In this document: positions 9,261 through 17,624 of the stretch, in pieces
Position numbering within the stretch: the stretch's first letter is position 1
How the letters are laid out: each line of letters begins with the position of its first letter
NCBI GenBank assembly: GCA_027486935.1
Contig: JAIXOF010000016.1
Span: 1-62,131 of the forward strand
Origin: Cyanobium sp. C1_MAG_00004
Lineage (GTDB): Bacteria > Cyanobacteriota > Cyanobacteriia > PCC-6307 > Cyanobiaceae
Direction: 5' to 3'
DNA length: 62,131 nucleotides
Program-made: the position numbers and the translations under genes
The notes under the pieces: model-generated
Database searches by the model: none
Seen by the model: the letters and a program-made list of their open reading frames with translations, nothing else
Told to the model about the DNA's origin: nothing

Positions 9261-10028
9261 TTAGACCGTCGAAGCGGATTGCAGCCGCCGCCGCATGCGC
9301 CGGCTCCACCCGAGGGCTGCCATCACCCCGACAATGGGCAGGGGACCTGGGACACCAACGTTCGCTTGGCGGAAGGTGTTCGTGAAGCTGGTCAAGGCAC
9401 CTTGGCCACTGATGCTGTAGGTGTCGGTGATGTCCAGAGAGGTGTAGCCGCCAGCGATGGGGAAGAAGTCGCCGGTGTTTGGATCTGGGACACCATTCGA
9501 TGACGTCAATGTGGGGAATAGATTGCTGCCTTCAGTCTTAATAACAGTCGTACCTAAAACGCCAGCATCAACACTATCGATCTTGACACCCGTGTACACC
9601 CAGCCAGGGTTATTAACAATGTCAACAGTATACGACGTTGTCGCATTCACCACTGGCGGCAACAGCGGTCCATAACCCGACGAGCCTGGGGGCGGATTCA
9701 GAACAGGTTCAAAAAAAATGAACTGGACTGTGTAGACATCTTGAACAATAGTGGCTAGGCCAATGGTTCCAGAGCCCACGGTCGGCAACTGGGAAAAGGT
9801 TACACGCTTGTCACCAAATTGCAGCACTTGGTTGGCAGAGCATGCTCCATTGGGCCCGGCATATCCACCGAAATCACAAATGAATGCTGCCTCGGCAGCA
9901 CCTGAGAATGCCACGACACAGCCAGCTGAGGCGACGGCCGCGGCTACAACATTCTGAGCGACACGCCATGGTGTGGCTGCGCACTGGGAGATGAACGTCC
10001 TAAAAGTGTTGGTTCGCTGCAGGTCCAT
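9261..10028 (-). CDS. Secreted protein with PGPLP (PEP-CTERM-like) C-terminal tail
   Basis: About 255 residues from the ATG at 10028, which has GGGAG nine bases upstream; an ATG at 10052 is the alternative. A long N-terminal signal with hydrophobic core ends near SGAAEAA. The mature part is Ser/Thr/Gly/Pro-rich beta-type sequence with few cysteines. The C terminus is VPGPLPIVG, a short hydrophobic helix and RRMRRRL, the tripartite layout of PEP-CTERM sorting tails. It shares the tail and a GDK...T...P.(V/I)GSG segment with the two proteins at 15994 and 16815 but is otherwise divergent. Expected to be exported and processed by an exosortase-like enzyme, none of which is in this window. Function of the mature part unknown. 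Confidence 0.75.
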   Translation of the reverse strand: MDLQRTNTFRTFISQCAATPWRVAQNVVAAAVASAGCVVAFSGAAEAAFICDFGGYAGPNGACSANQVLQFGDKRVTFSQLPTVGSGTIGLATIVQDVYTVQFIFFEPVLNPPPGSSGYGPLLPPVVNATTSYTVDIVNNPGWVYTGVKIDSVDAGVLGTTVIKTEGSNLFPTLTSSNGVPDPNTGDFFPIAGGYTSLDITDTYSISGQGALTSFTNTFRQANVGVPGPLPIVGVMAALGWSRRMRRRLQSASTV

Positions 10029-10148
10029 CGCCGTCAACTCCCACCAGAGCATTGATTGAACGTTTGGACCCTAATCAGAACTCTGATGAGAACAGTGAGC
10101 CGGTGATGAGCCAACCCTGCAGCACGGTCGCTGCAACTGCTCAGGGTC

Positions 10149-12278
10149 TCAAAGCCCCGAATGGCGAATCAAGGCTTCGCTGCTGGGCTGCCGGCCCCTG
10201 AAGGCCTCGAAAATCTCGGCGGGGGCGCGGCTGCCGCCCAGGGACAGCACGGTGTCGCGAAAGCGGCGACCGGTGGCGACGACCTCGTCTTCGACATCAA
10301 GGCCCACCTCTTCAAAGGCGCTGAAGGCATCGGCGCTGAGCACCTCGGCCCACTTGTAGGAGTAGTACCCGGCCGCATAGCCACCGGCAAAGATGTGGCT
10401 GAAGGCGCACAAAAAGGCGTCTTCGGCAATGGGCTCAAGCACGGTGGTGGTGCGGGCGAGCTCGCGCCGCAGCTGTTCGGGGCTTTGGCCGCAGTCGGCC
10501 GTCCAGACGCTGTGCAGCCGCAGATCGGTCAGGGCGAAGTGCACCTGGCGCAGGGTGGCGCTGCCGCCCATGAAGGTGCGGGCCGCCAGCAGCTTCTGGT
10601 AGTCGGCCTCGGGCAGGGGTTCGCCCGTTTGCCAGTGGCGCGCCATGCCCATCAGGGTGGCGCGGTCGTAACACCAGTTCTCCATGAACTGGCTGGGCAG
10701 CTCGACGGCGTCCCACTCGACGTTGTTGATACCGGCGGCCTGGGGGCGATCCACGGTCGTGAGCATGTGCTGCAACCCATGGCCGAACTCGTGGAACAGG
10801 GTCTCCACCTCGTCAAAGGTCATCAGGCTGGGGGTCTGGCCCACCGGTGGGCTCTGGTTGCAGATCAGGTAGGCCACCGGCAGGACCGCCTGGCCGCTGG
10901 GGCTCACGCCGCGGCCCAGGCACTCGTCCATCCAGGCGCCGCCGCGCTTGCTGCCGGGGCGGCTGTAGGGATCGAGATAGAAGGCTGCCAGGGGGTTGCC
11001 GCTGGCCCCATCGAGCACCCGGAAGTAGCGCACATCGGGGTGCCAGCTGGGGGCGTCGCCGGCTTCGGTGGCCACGATGCGAATGTCAAACAGGCGCTGG
11101 CAAAGGCCGAACAAACCCTGCAGCACCTGCTCCAGCGGGAACCAGGGGCGCAGGGCCTCGCCGTCGAGCTCAAAGCTCTCTTGACGGAGCTTCTCGGCCC
11201 AGTAGGCCACATCCCAGGGTTTGAGATCGCCTGCCTCAGGGGCGCCGTGGCGGCTGGCAATGGCCCGCAGGGCATCGAGCTCGGCGGTGGCCACCGGATA
11301 GGCCGCCGCCCGCAGCTCTTCGAGCAGTTGCTCGACCTCGGCCACCGAACCGGCCATCTTGGACGCCAGGCTCACCTGGGCCCAGGTGCCATAGCCCAGG
11401 CGCTGGGCCTGCTGGTGCTTGAGGGTCAGGATCTGCTCGATCAGGGGGCTGTTGTCGAGCTCGCCGCTCGAAGCCCGCGCCACCTGGGCGCGGTAAACGG
11501 TTTCGCGCAGATCCCGCCGGGCGCTGTACTTGAGGAACGGCATCACCCGCGGCATGTCGAGGCCCAGGCGCCAACCCTGCTGACCCTCGCTGGCTGCGGC
11601 CTGGGCCAGCAGCTCGCGCAGGCTGGCCGGCAGACCGGCCAGCTGGGCCTCGTCGGTGAGCAGCAGGCTCCAGCCGTTGGTGGCATCGAGCACATGGTTG
11701 CTGTAGGTGGTGGCCAGCTCGGCCAGCTGCTGGCTGGCGGCGTTGAAGGCCTCCTGCTCGGCCCCGCGCAGACCGACGCCGCGCAGCTCCATGTCGCGCA
11801 GCTCGGCCGCCAGGATGCGCCGTTGGGTGGTGTCAAGACCGCTCTGGCCGGCGAGCTGCTGCAGGGCGCTGTGGATCACCTGCGACTGGCCGGCCCGGTT
11901 GCCAAAGGCCACCACCGCACCCTGCTGGCGCTGGTGGGCCTCGCGCAACTCGGGGGTGTTGCAGACCCCGTTGAGGTGGCTGACGACCCCCCAGCTCCAG
12001 CGCAACCGTTCGCCCAGATGGTGCAGCGGGTCCATCAGCTCGGCCCAGTGCAGTGGCTCGGCCTGGGGTGACGCGAGCCGTTGCCCCAGGCTGGTTTCAA
12101 GCGCGTCCAGCTCGGCCCCCAGTTCAGCCAGCAACTGGGGAATGGCCCGATCGACCTGGTCGGGGGTGATGGCGTTGAACTGGGGCAGCCCCTCGCCCAC
12201 CAACAGCGGCGAGGGCGAGGCGTCAGCTGAGCTCGCCGGTGCTGGTGCTGTCATGAACGCCGCTGCAATGGAGTCCAT
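10149..12278 (-). CDS. M3-family oligopeptidase (PrlC/oligopeptidase A-like)
   Basis: 709 residues. The zinc-binding motif HEFGH is at 496-500 inside LFHEFGHGLQHML, and the downstream ENW/Glu region that supplies the third ligand follows. Length and the mostly helical N-terminal two thirds fit the thimet/oligopeptidase A family, cytosolic zinc peptidases that degrade short peptides such as cleaved signal peptides. No signal peptide. An ATG at 12254 would shorten the N terminus by eight residues. It lies on the minus strand downstream of ndhD with a gap of about 43 nt. The opposite strand is open over long stretches, which is a composition effect and not a second gene. Confidence 0.92.
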   Translation of the reverse strand: MDSIAAAFMTAPAPASSADASPSPLLVGEGLPQFNAITPDQVDRAIPQLLAELGAELDALETSLGQRLASPQAEPLHWAELMDPLHHLGERLRWSWGVVSHLNGVCNTPELREAHQRQQGAVVAFGNRAGQSQVIHSALQQLAGQSGLDTTQRRILAAELRDMELRGVGLRGAEQEAFNAASQQLAELATTYSNHVLDATNGWSLLLTDEAQLAGLPASLRELLAQAAASEGQQGWRLGLDMPRVMPFLKYSARRDLRETVYRAQVARASSGELDNSPLIEQILTLKHQQAQRLGYGTWAQVSLASKMAGSVAEVEQLLEELRAAAYPVATAELDALRAIASRHGAPEAGDLKPWDVAYWAEKLRQESFELDGEALRPWFPLEQVLQGLFGLCQRLFDIRIVATEAGDAPSWHPDVRYFRVLDGASGNPLAAFYLDPYSRPGSKRGGAWMDECLGRGVSPSGQAVLPVAYLICNQSPPVGQTPSLMTFDEVETLFHEFGHGLQHMLTTVDRPQAAGINNVEWDAVELPSQFMENWCYDRATLMGMARHWQTGEPLPEADYQKLLAARTFMGGSATLRQVHFALTDLRLHSVWTADCGQSPEQLRRELARTTTVLEPIAEDAFLCAFSHIFAGGYAAGYYSYKWAEVLSADAFSAFEEVGLDVEDEVVATGRRFRDTVLSLGGSRAPAEIFEAFRGRQPSSEALIRHSGL

Positions 12279-12321
12279 TCCAGCGGATCGGGAATCCCGG
12301 CCGCGGCCCCGGGCGATACGG

Positions 12322-13842
12322 TCAACCGATCCCCAGTTGCAACGCCAGGGCGTCGGTGCTGGCCTCGTAGAAATCGATCGCCAGGCGCGGCCAGAAGCCG
12401 ATCGCCAGGGTGGGCACCAGCAGGGTCAGGCCGATCAGCAGCTCGCGGGGCTTCATGTCACCGGTGACCGCCAACGCCGGGATGCGCGGCCCAAAGAACA
12501 CCCTGCGGCACAGCGACAGCAGATAGACCGGGGTGAGCACCAGACCGATCGCCGCCAGGACGATCGTGATCACGCGGAAGCCAACGGTGAAGGCGTCATT
12601 GGCCGTGACACCGAGAAACACCGTGATTTCGCTGACAAACCCGCTCATGCCCGGCAGGGCCAAGGAGGCCAGGGAGCTGGCCAGGAAAAAGGCAAAGGTG
12701 ATCGGCAACGCCTTGGCCAGACCGCCCATGTTGGGAATCGACAGGGTCTCGGTCCGTTCGTAGAAGACGCCGGTCACAAAGAACATCGCCGCCGCGATCA
12801 GGCCGTGGCTGATCATCTGCAGCATCGCTCCGCTGACCCCCAGGGCATCGATCGCACCGATGCCCAGCAGCACGAAACCCATGTGGCTGACCGAACTGCA
12901 GGCGATGCGGCGCTTGACGTTGTCCTGGGCCAAGGCATTGAGCGCCCCGTAGACGATGTTGACGATGCCCAGCACCATCAACGCCGGTGCCAGCTGCACA
13001 TGGGCCTCGGGCAGGAGCTGCACGTTGAAGCGCAGCAGGGCATAGCCGCCCATCTTGAGCAGCACCCCGGCCAGCAGCATCGACACGGCCGCATTGGCCT
13101 CGCCGTGGGCATCGGGCAGCCAGGTGTGCAGCGGGAACATCGGCAGCTTGACGCCGAAGCCGATCAGGAAGCCGAGATAACAGAGCAACCCGAAGGTGCC
13201 ACCCGGTGAGCGGGCCGCCAGTTCGCTCAGATTGAACGTGAACGGACCGTTGAAGGCCAGGGCCAGGCCGCTGACCAGAATCAGCAGCGAGGCTGTGGCG
13301 GTGTACAGGATGAACTTGGTGGCGGCGTACTGCCGCTGCTTGCCGCCCCAGATGGCGATCAGCAGGTAGACGGGCACCAGCTCCAGTTCCCAGGCCAGGA
13401 AGAACAGCAGGAAGTCATGGGACAGGAACACCAGGGCCTGGGCCGAGGCCTGCACCAGCAGCAGGGCGAAATACAGCCGGTTCTTGCGGCTGATGTTCCA
13501 GCTGGCCGCGGCGGTCAGCAGGGTCACCAGCCCTGAGAGCACCACCAGCGGGGCCGACAGTCCATCGGCCGCCAGGCTCCACTCCAGACCGATGGCCGGG
13601 ACCCAGGAGACGCGCTCGACCAGCTGCAGGTCGGCCAAGGCCGGGTCGTAGTGGCGGCTGAAGGCCACCAGCATCAGCACGAAATCGGCGGCCAGCACGG
13701 CCAGCGCCAGGGTTCGGGGGGCCCGGGGATCGCTGCCGTCACCGGGCAGCAGGGGCATCAGCAGGGCCGCGGCCGTGGGCAACAGCACAATCAGGGACAG
13801 CCAGGGAAAGGACGCCGCTGCAGCCGGCAGGTTCGCGTCCAT
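12322..13842 (-). CDS. ndhD: NAD(P)H-quinone oxidoreductase chain 4 (NdhD, D1/D2-like)
   Basis: 506 residues from the ATG at 13842. A highly hydrophobic protein with about 14 membrane segments and hallmark stretches of the proton-pumping chain 4/NuoM family: [15 protein letters not shown] with the essential Glu, [19 protein letters not shown], and [13 protein letters not shown]. It is a membrane-arm subunit of thylakoid NDH-1, used in respiration and cyclic electron flow. The sequence reads more like the respiratory/cyclic D1 type than the CO2-uptake D3/D4 type, but I cannot settle the paralogue without alignment. thrB lies about 60 nt upstream on the same strand. Confidence 0.92.
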   Translation of the reverse strand: MDANLPAAAASFPWLSLIVLLPTAAALLMPLLPGDGSDPRAPRTLALAVLAADFVLMLVAFSRHYDPALADLQLVERVSWVPAIGLEWSLAADGLSAPLVVLSGLVTLLTAAASWNISRKNRLYFALLLVQASAQALVFLSHDFLLFFLAWELELVPVYLLIAIWGGKQRQYAATKFILYTATASLLILVSGLALAFNGPFTFNLSELAARSPGGTFGLLCYLGFLIGFGVKLPMFPLHTWLPDAHGEANAAVSMLLAGVLLKMGGYALLRFNVQLLPEAHVQLAPALMVLGIVNIVYGALNALAQDNVKRRIACSSVSHMGFVLLGIGAIDALGVSGAMLQMISHGLIAAAMFFVTGVFYERTETLSIPNMGGLAKALPITFAFFLASSLASLALPGMSGFVSEITVFLGVTANDAFTVGFRVITIVLAAIGLVLTPVYLLSLCRRVFFGPRIPALAVTGDMKPRELLIGLTLLVPTLAIGFWPRLAIDFYEASTDALALQLGIG

Positions 13843-13902
13843 GGGATTCGCCTTGCTGTTGCGAAATCTATCAGCCGCCCTGGGCGGCATGGGTAGAAGT
13901 GC

Positions 13903-14868
13903 CTAGACCTCTGGAGCCAGCGGTCTGTCAGGCAGGGGCTTCCAGAGGCTGCCCTCGGTCTGCAGGCCAAGGTTTTCAGCCCGGGCCTCGACCCCCTCGC
14001 GGCGCCAGCGATCCACCATCGCCACCCGCACGGCCTCGGCCACCTCGGCCCGGCACAGGGCCAGCAGGCTGGGGCCAGCTCCACTGATCACACAGCCCCA
14101 GGCGCCGGCCTCGAGGGCGGCCTCCCGCACGGCCCGCCCGCCTTGGATCAGGCCCCAGCGGTAGGGCTCATGCAGCCGGTCGTGCATGCCGTCGGTGATC
14201 AGGTCGCCGTTGCCCGTGCGCAGGCCCTGCAGCAGCAGGGTCAGGGCACCCAGGTTGCTGACCGCATCGGGGATCGGAATCGCTTTGGGCATGGCCCGGC
14301 GGGCTTCGCTGGTGGTCAGCCGGATCGCCGGGATCGCCACCACGGCCCGCACCTGGGATGACCATTCACAGCGCACCACCCGCCAGCGGTGGGATGCGGC
14401 CCGGGCCGTCATGCACAGCCCCCCCACCAGCGAAGGCACGACATTGTCGGGGTGCCCCTCGATGTCGATCGCCAGCTCGAGCAGCTTTTCGGTGCTGAGC
14501 AGATCTCCCGCCAGGGCATTGGCCCCCAGCAGGCCGGCGACGATCGCCGTGGCGCTGCTGCCCAACCCCCGCGCCGGCGGCACCGCCAGCCGCACCCGCG
14601 CCTCGAGGGCGACGGGCTGCAGGCCGGCTTCACGCCAGACCCGCTGGGCCGAGCGGTACACCAGGTTGTCGGGGCCGCCCCGCAGATGGGCGCCTTCGCT
14701 GCCTTCGATGATCAGGTCGAAGCGTTCGCTGCCCCCCTGGATGCAGCGCATCTCGAACACGTTGTCCAGATCAAGGGCAGCACCAAGGCAGTCGAAGCCT
14801 GGGCCCAGATTGGCCGTGGTGGCGGGGACGTGCACCACCACGCCCTGCCCGACGCTGGGGCGAGCCAT
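13903..14868 (-). CDS. thrB: Homoserine kinase
   Basis: 321 residues, a GHMP-kinase. The N terminus VHVPATTANLGPGFDCLG is the classic homoserine kinase opening, PPARGLGSSAT is the glycine/serine-rich ATP loop, and ISGAGPSLLALC near the C terminus is the third GHMP motif. It phosphorylates L-homoserine with ATP on the way to threonine. Cytoplasmic. It sits between glk (27 nt upstream) and ndhD on the same strand, so co-transcription with either is possible. Start is the ATG at 14868. Nothing unusual in length or motifs. Confidence 0.95.
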   Translation of the reverse strand: MARPSVGQGVVVHVPATTANLGPGFDCLGAALDLDNVFEMRCIQGGSERFDLIIEGSEGAHLRGGPDNLVYRSAQRVWREAGLQPVALEARVRLAVPPARGLGSSATAIVAGLLGANALAGDLLSTEKLLELAIDIEGHPDNVVPSLVGGLCMTARAASHRWRVVRCEWSSQVRAVVAIPAIRLTTSEARRAMPKAIPIPDAVSNLGALTLLLQGLRTGNGDLITDGMHDRLHEPYRWGLIQGGRAVREAALEAGAWGCVISGAGPSLLALCRAEVAEAVRVAMVDRWRREGVEARAENLGLQTEGSLWKPLPDRPLAPEV

Positions 14869-14895
14869 GGAGTCAGTTCAGCTGGGGCCAGTGTG

Positions 14896-15942
14896 TCAGC
14901 CGAGCAGCATGCGGGCCCGGCAGGCGGCGCTGAACGATCCGATGGCGGGGTCGATGATCGCCGTGATCGGGATCGGCTCGAGCACCGCAGCCATGCGCCC
15001 TTTGGCGAGAAAGGCCGCGCCAAAGGTGCCGCCACCCAGGGCAGCCAGCAGCTTGGCGGCGGTGCCACCGGCCAGCCAGATGCCACCGCGGGTGAGGGCG
15101 GCCAGGGCCAGATCGCCGCAGACGCTGCCGTAGGCCGACAGCCACAGATCCAGCGCCTCAGCGGCGAGGGGATCGCCGGCCTGGGCAGCCGCAGCCACGG
15201 CCGCCGGCAGGTCGGGACCCTGGGCCTGGACGTCGCGATCCTGGTGCAGCCACTGGTGGGCTGTCTCGCTGAGGGGGTGGTCACCGCCCGGGTGGCGGCA
15301 GGCCAGCAGCCAGCGGGCCACATGGCCCAGGCCCGTGCCGCTGACAATGCGCTCACTCGACAGGCGCTGCAGGCCCAGATCAGCCTGCAGCCAATTCTTG
15401 AGCTGCCATTCGGCCTGGCTGCGTGGGGCAAATTCGCCGTGGGAGCCCTCGCTGGCGATGCTCACCAGGCCGGCGGCGGTGGGCAGGCCGTAGGCCACCC
15501 CCAGGCCGGTGCCCGCACCCAGCACCAGCAGCGGTGCCCCGGCCACCGGCGTGCCTGCCCGCAACGGGGCCTGCTGGTCGGGGCCCAGGTGGGGCAGCCC
15601 GTAGATCAACACAGCAAAGTCATTGACCAGCTCAAGGCGGGGAATGCCGGTGGCGGCCGCCAGCTCGGACTCGGCCAGGCGCCAGGGCAGGTTGGTGAGC
15701 CGCGCCGTGCCGGCCTGCACCGGCCCTGCCACAGCAAAGCAGGCCGCATCGGGCACCCCGGCACCGCACTCAGCAGCCGGACCGCCCAGAAATCGCTGCA
15801 CCATCGGCGCCAGATCGGGCCACTCGGCCGAGACGTAACGCTCGCTGGCCAGCAGGACCAGGCCATCGGCCGACGCCCGGTACAGGCTCAGCAGGGTCTT
15901 GGTGCCGCCGATGTCACCGGCCAGCAGGGTCGTGCAAGACAT
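14896..15942 (-). CDS. glk: Glucokinase
   Basis: 348 residues. LAGDIGGTKT at the N terminus is the phosphate-1 loop of the Glk/ROK-like ASKHA fold, ELVNDFAV holds the catalytic Asp, and LGAGTGLGVAYG and the late GGTAAKLL segment complete the nucleotide site. Length and order match the bacterial Glk family (E. coli Glk type), which phosphorylates free glucose with ATP. Cytoplasmic. The start codon (ATG, 15942) is 51 nt from the stop of the PGPLP-tailed gene upstream on the same strand. It would supply glucose 6-phosphate from glycogen or sucrose breakdown. Confidence 0.93.
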   Translation of the reverse strand: MSCTTLLAGDIGGTKTLLSLYRASADGLVLLASERYVSAEWPDLAPMVQRFLGGPAAECGAGVPDAACFAVAGPVQAGTARLTNLPWRLAESELAAATGIPRLELVNDFAVLIYGLPHLGPDQQAPLRAGTPVAGAPLLVLGAGTGLGVAYGLPTAAGLVSIASEGSHGEFAPRSQAEWQLKNWLQADLGLQRLSSERIVSGTGLGHVARWLLACRHPGGDHPLSETAHQWLHQDRDVQAQGPDLPAAVAAAAQAGDPLAAEALDLWLSAYGSVCGDLALAALTRGGIWLAGGTAAKLLAALGGGTFGAAFLAKGRMAAVLEPIPITAIIDPAIGSFSAACRARMLLG

Positions 15943-15993
15943 CGCAGGTCGCCAGGGTGCCGCCCTCCAGTCTGGGCGGCACCGGGCCCGTCG

Positions 15994-16674
15994 TCAGCGC
16001 AAGCATGCCCTGCGCCTGAGCCGGCGGCACCAACCCAAGCCCGCCACCGCTCCCAGCACCGGCAGGGGCCCCGGCACCTCGCTCTGACGGATGTAATTGC
16101 TGAGGTTGTCGATGGTGGCCCCATTGGCCACGCTCCAGCTGTCGCGCACGTAGATCTCGGTGCCGCCGATCGGATTGGAGTAGCTAAGATCGCCATCGAT
16201 CGACGTCACCGAATCGATCAACGGTCCGGTGGGGCTCAGGCCCTGATAGACCTCTTTTGTGGCGGTCGAGCTCACGCCCGGACCGGGGTAATCGCCGCCC
16301 GTGCTCAGACCGATCGAGTCGAACTGCTTGTTGGGGTCAGTGATCTGAACGGTGTAAGCAAAGTCGCCGCTGCTGGGCCCGGCCAGGCCCGATGTCTCCC
16401 AATCGATGGCAACCTGCCAAAGATTGGGTTGGGCCGGCAGCGGTGGACTGGTCTCCCAGGCCACCTTGCCGATGCCGCTGCTGGGGACCGAGACCACAGT
16501 GAACAGCTTGTCGTCCAGCTGCACGGAATAGTCGGTGCAGGAGATGCCCGGCAGAGTGCCCCCAAGGTTATCGAAATAACAAAGTCCACTGGTGGCGGCT
16601 TTGGCAGCACCCTGGCTAACCAGTGTGCCCAGCGCAACGAGCAGAAGCCCTGCAACAGAGAAGGTACTTTTCAT
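15994..16674 (-). CDS. Secreted PGPLP-tailed protein, paralogue of the 16815 gene
   Basis: 226 residues. A signal peptide (residues 1-28, core LLLVALGTLVS, end AAKAATSG) is followed by a beta-rich mature domain with an early cysteine pair (CYF...ISC). The tail is VPGPLPVLG, a short hydrophobic stretch and CRRLRRR. It aligns along its whole length with the neighbour at 16815: matching segments include QL.DKLFT.V, LWQV.IDW, FAYTVQI, KQFDSIGL, FVRD/YVRD and IDNLSNYIRQ. So the pair arose by duplication. Likely exported and anchored or released through an exosortase-type system. Function unknown. A GGGAAAG sequence just before the ATG can act as ribosome site. GC is lower than in neighbouring housekeeping genes. 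Confidence 0.8.
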   Translation of the reverse strand: MKSTFSVAGLLLVALGTLVSQGAAKAATSGLCYFDNLGGTLPGISCTDYSVQLDDKLFTVVSVPSSGIGKVAWETSPPLPAQPNLWQVAIDWETSGLAGPSSGDFAYTVQITDPNKQFDSIGLSTGGDYPGPGVSSTATKEVYQGLSPTGPLIDSVTSIDGDLSYSNPIGGTEIYVRDSWSVANGATIDNLSNYIRQSEVPGPLPVLGAVAGLGWCRRLRRRACLR

Positions 16675-16745
16675 GACTTTCCCAAGGTAGACAGAGGGAT
16701 GAAGTTAGAACAGGCACAAAGATGCCCATAACTATTAAAAGGAAG

Positions 16746-16809
16746 AGCAAGCAAATGGATGACATGGCATGTGATTAATAATCCATCCCTTGCCAACCAA
16801 TTGCTTGCT
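16746..16809 (-). terminator. Nested inverted repeat in an AT-rich intergenic gap
   Basis: AGCAAGCAA (16746-16754) and TTGCTTGCT (16801-16809) are exact complements, with inner ATGGAT (16755-16760) and ATCCAT (16781-16786) extending the fold. On the minus strand it follows the stop of the 16815 gene, and the 3' side runs into CTTCCTTTTAATAG, so it could terminate that gene ahead of the 15994 gene. It could equally be a regulatory hairpin for the latter. Confidence 0.5.
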
Positions 16810-16814
16810 AGAAA

Positions 16815-17480
16815 TCAGGCCTCCAAGGCAACCCGCCGCCTAAGTTGACGTGCCATGCCGAGAGCCATGGCGGCACCTACGACGGGCAGCGGTCCGGGCA
16901 CCTGGCGGATGTAATTACCCATGTTGTCTAGAGTGTTGCCAGTGGGGACATTGTAAATATCACGCACAAAAATCTTAGTTCCCGAGATGGGAACACTCGA
17001 TACATCACTCCCGTTAACAGAGGCCAGAGTGGCGATAGGAGCCCCTACAGCGCCCAAGCCAGAAAAGACCTGTTTTTCAACAGTTGTTGATTGATTGGGA
17101 TGGTCGCCCGCAACATCGAGACTGATTGAGGCAAACTGGTTGTTGCCGCTGTTGATCTGGACCGTGTACTCGAAGAGTCCGTTGGCAGCAGGACCAGCCA
17201 AGCCAAAGCCCGCCCAATCGACATCGATTTGCCAGACAGTTGAGGACGGATCAACCGTAAACTCAACATCACCAGAACCAATCGTCGGCTCAGTGACAAT
17301 GGTGAACAACTTGTCACCCAGTTGAGTTGAAAAGTTAGCGCCGCCTGACACGGTGCATGCCGGCAGCAGCGAGCCTGCGGGGTTGCCAAAGTAGCATCCT
17401 GATGCGTTGGCTGGAGCGCCTACCAACATCGATCCGAGCGCCGCGGCCAGGGCGCCCGCAATGGACAGAGTGGGTTTCAT
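16815..17480 (-). CDS. Secreted PGPLP-tailed protein, paralogue of the 15994 gene
   Basis: 221 residues from the ATG at 17480; an ATG four codons upstream at 17492 is possible. The signal peptide has core IAGALAAALGSMLVG and ends PANASG. The mature part begins CYFGNPAGS and contains QLGDKLFT, VWQIDVDW, FEYTVQI, NQFASISL and FVRDIYNV, all shared with the gene at 15994. The C terminus is VPGPLPVVGAAMALG then RQLRRR, a PEP-CTERM-like sorting tail. Expected at the cell surface or in the envelope. No enzymatic motif visible. The tail motif, the paired arrangement and the moderate GC all match the other two members. Confidence 0.8.
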   Translation of the reverse strand: MKPTLSIAGALAAALGSMLVGAPANASGCYFGNPAGSLLPACTVSGGANFSTQLGDKLFTIVTEPTIGSGDVEFTVDPSSTVWQIDVDWAGFGLAGPAANGLFEYTVQINSGNNQFASISLDVAGDHPNQSTTVEKQVFSGLGAVGAPIATLASVNGSDVSSVPISGTKIFVRDIYNVPTGNTLDNMGNYIRQVPGPLPVVGAAMALGMARQLRRRVALEA

Positions 17481-17624
17481 GGGGGGGATCATCGAGAGTC
17501 GATGGACTGACCCAGCCTGACCAGCACAACCTGGGCCATCGCAAGGCGTGCAGCTAAGGCCGACATCCATCGCACAGCCGCTGAAGAAGGCGTTCAGCCA
17601 GCTGCAGATGGGCTGCGGTGTTGC

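Noticed and set aside
10161-12071. Long plus-strand open frame opposite the M3 peptidase gene
   Set aside because: GC-rich third positions keep antisense frames open. The translation is Gly/Ala/Gln low complexity with no domain, while the minus strand encodes a clear peptidase.
14389-16731. 780-codon plus-strand frame across thrB, glk and a PGPLP gene
   Set aside because: It crosses three real genes of the other strand and has no recognisable domain, so it is a composition shadow.
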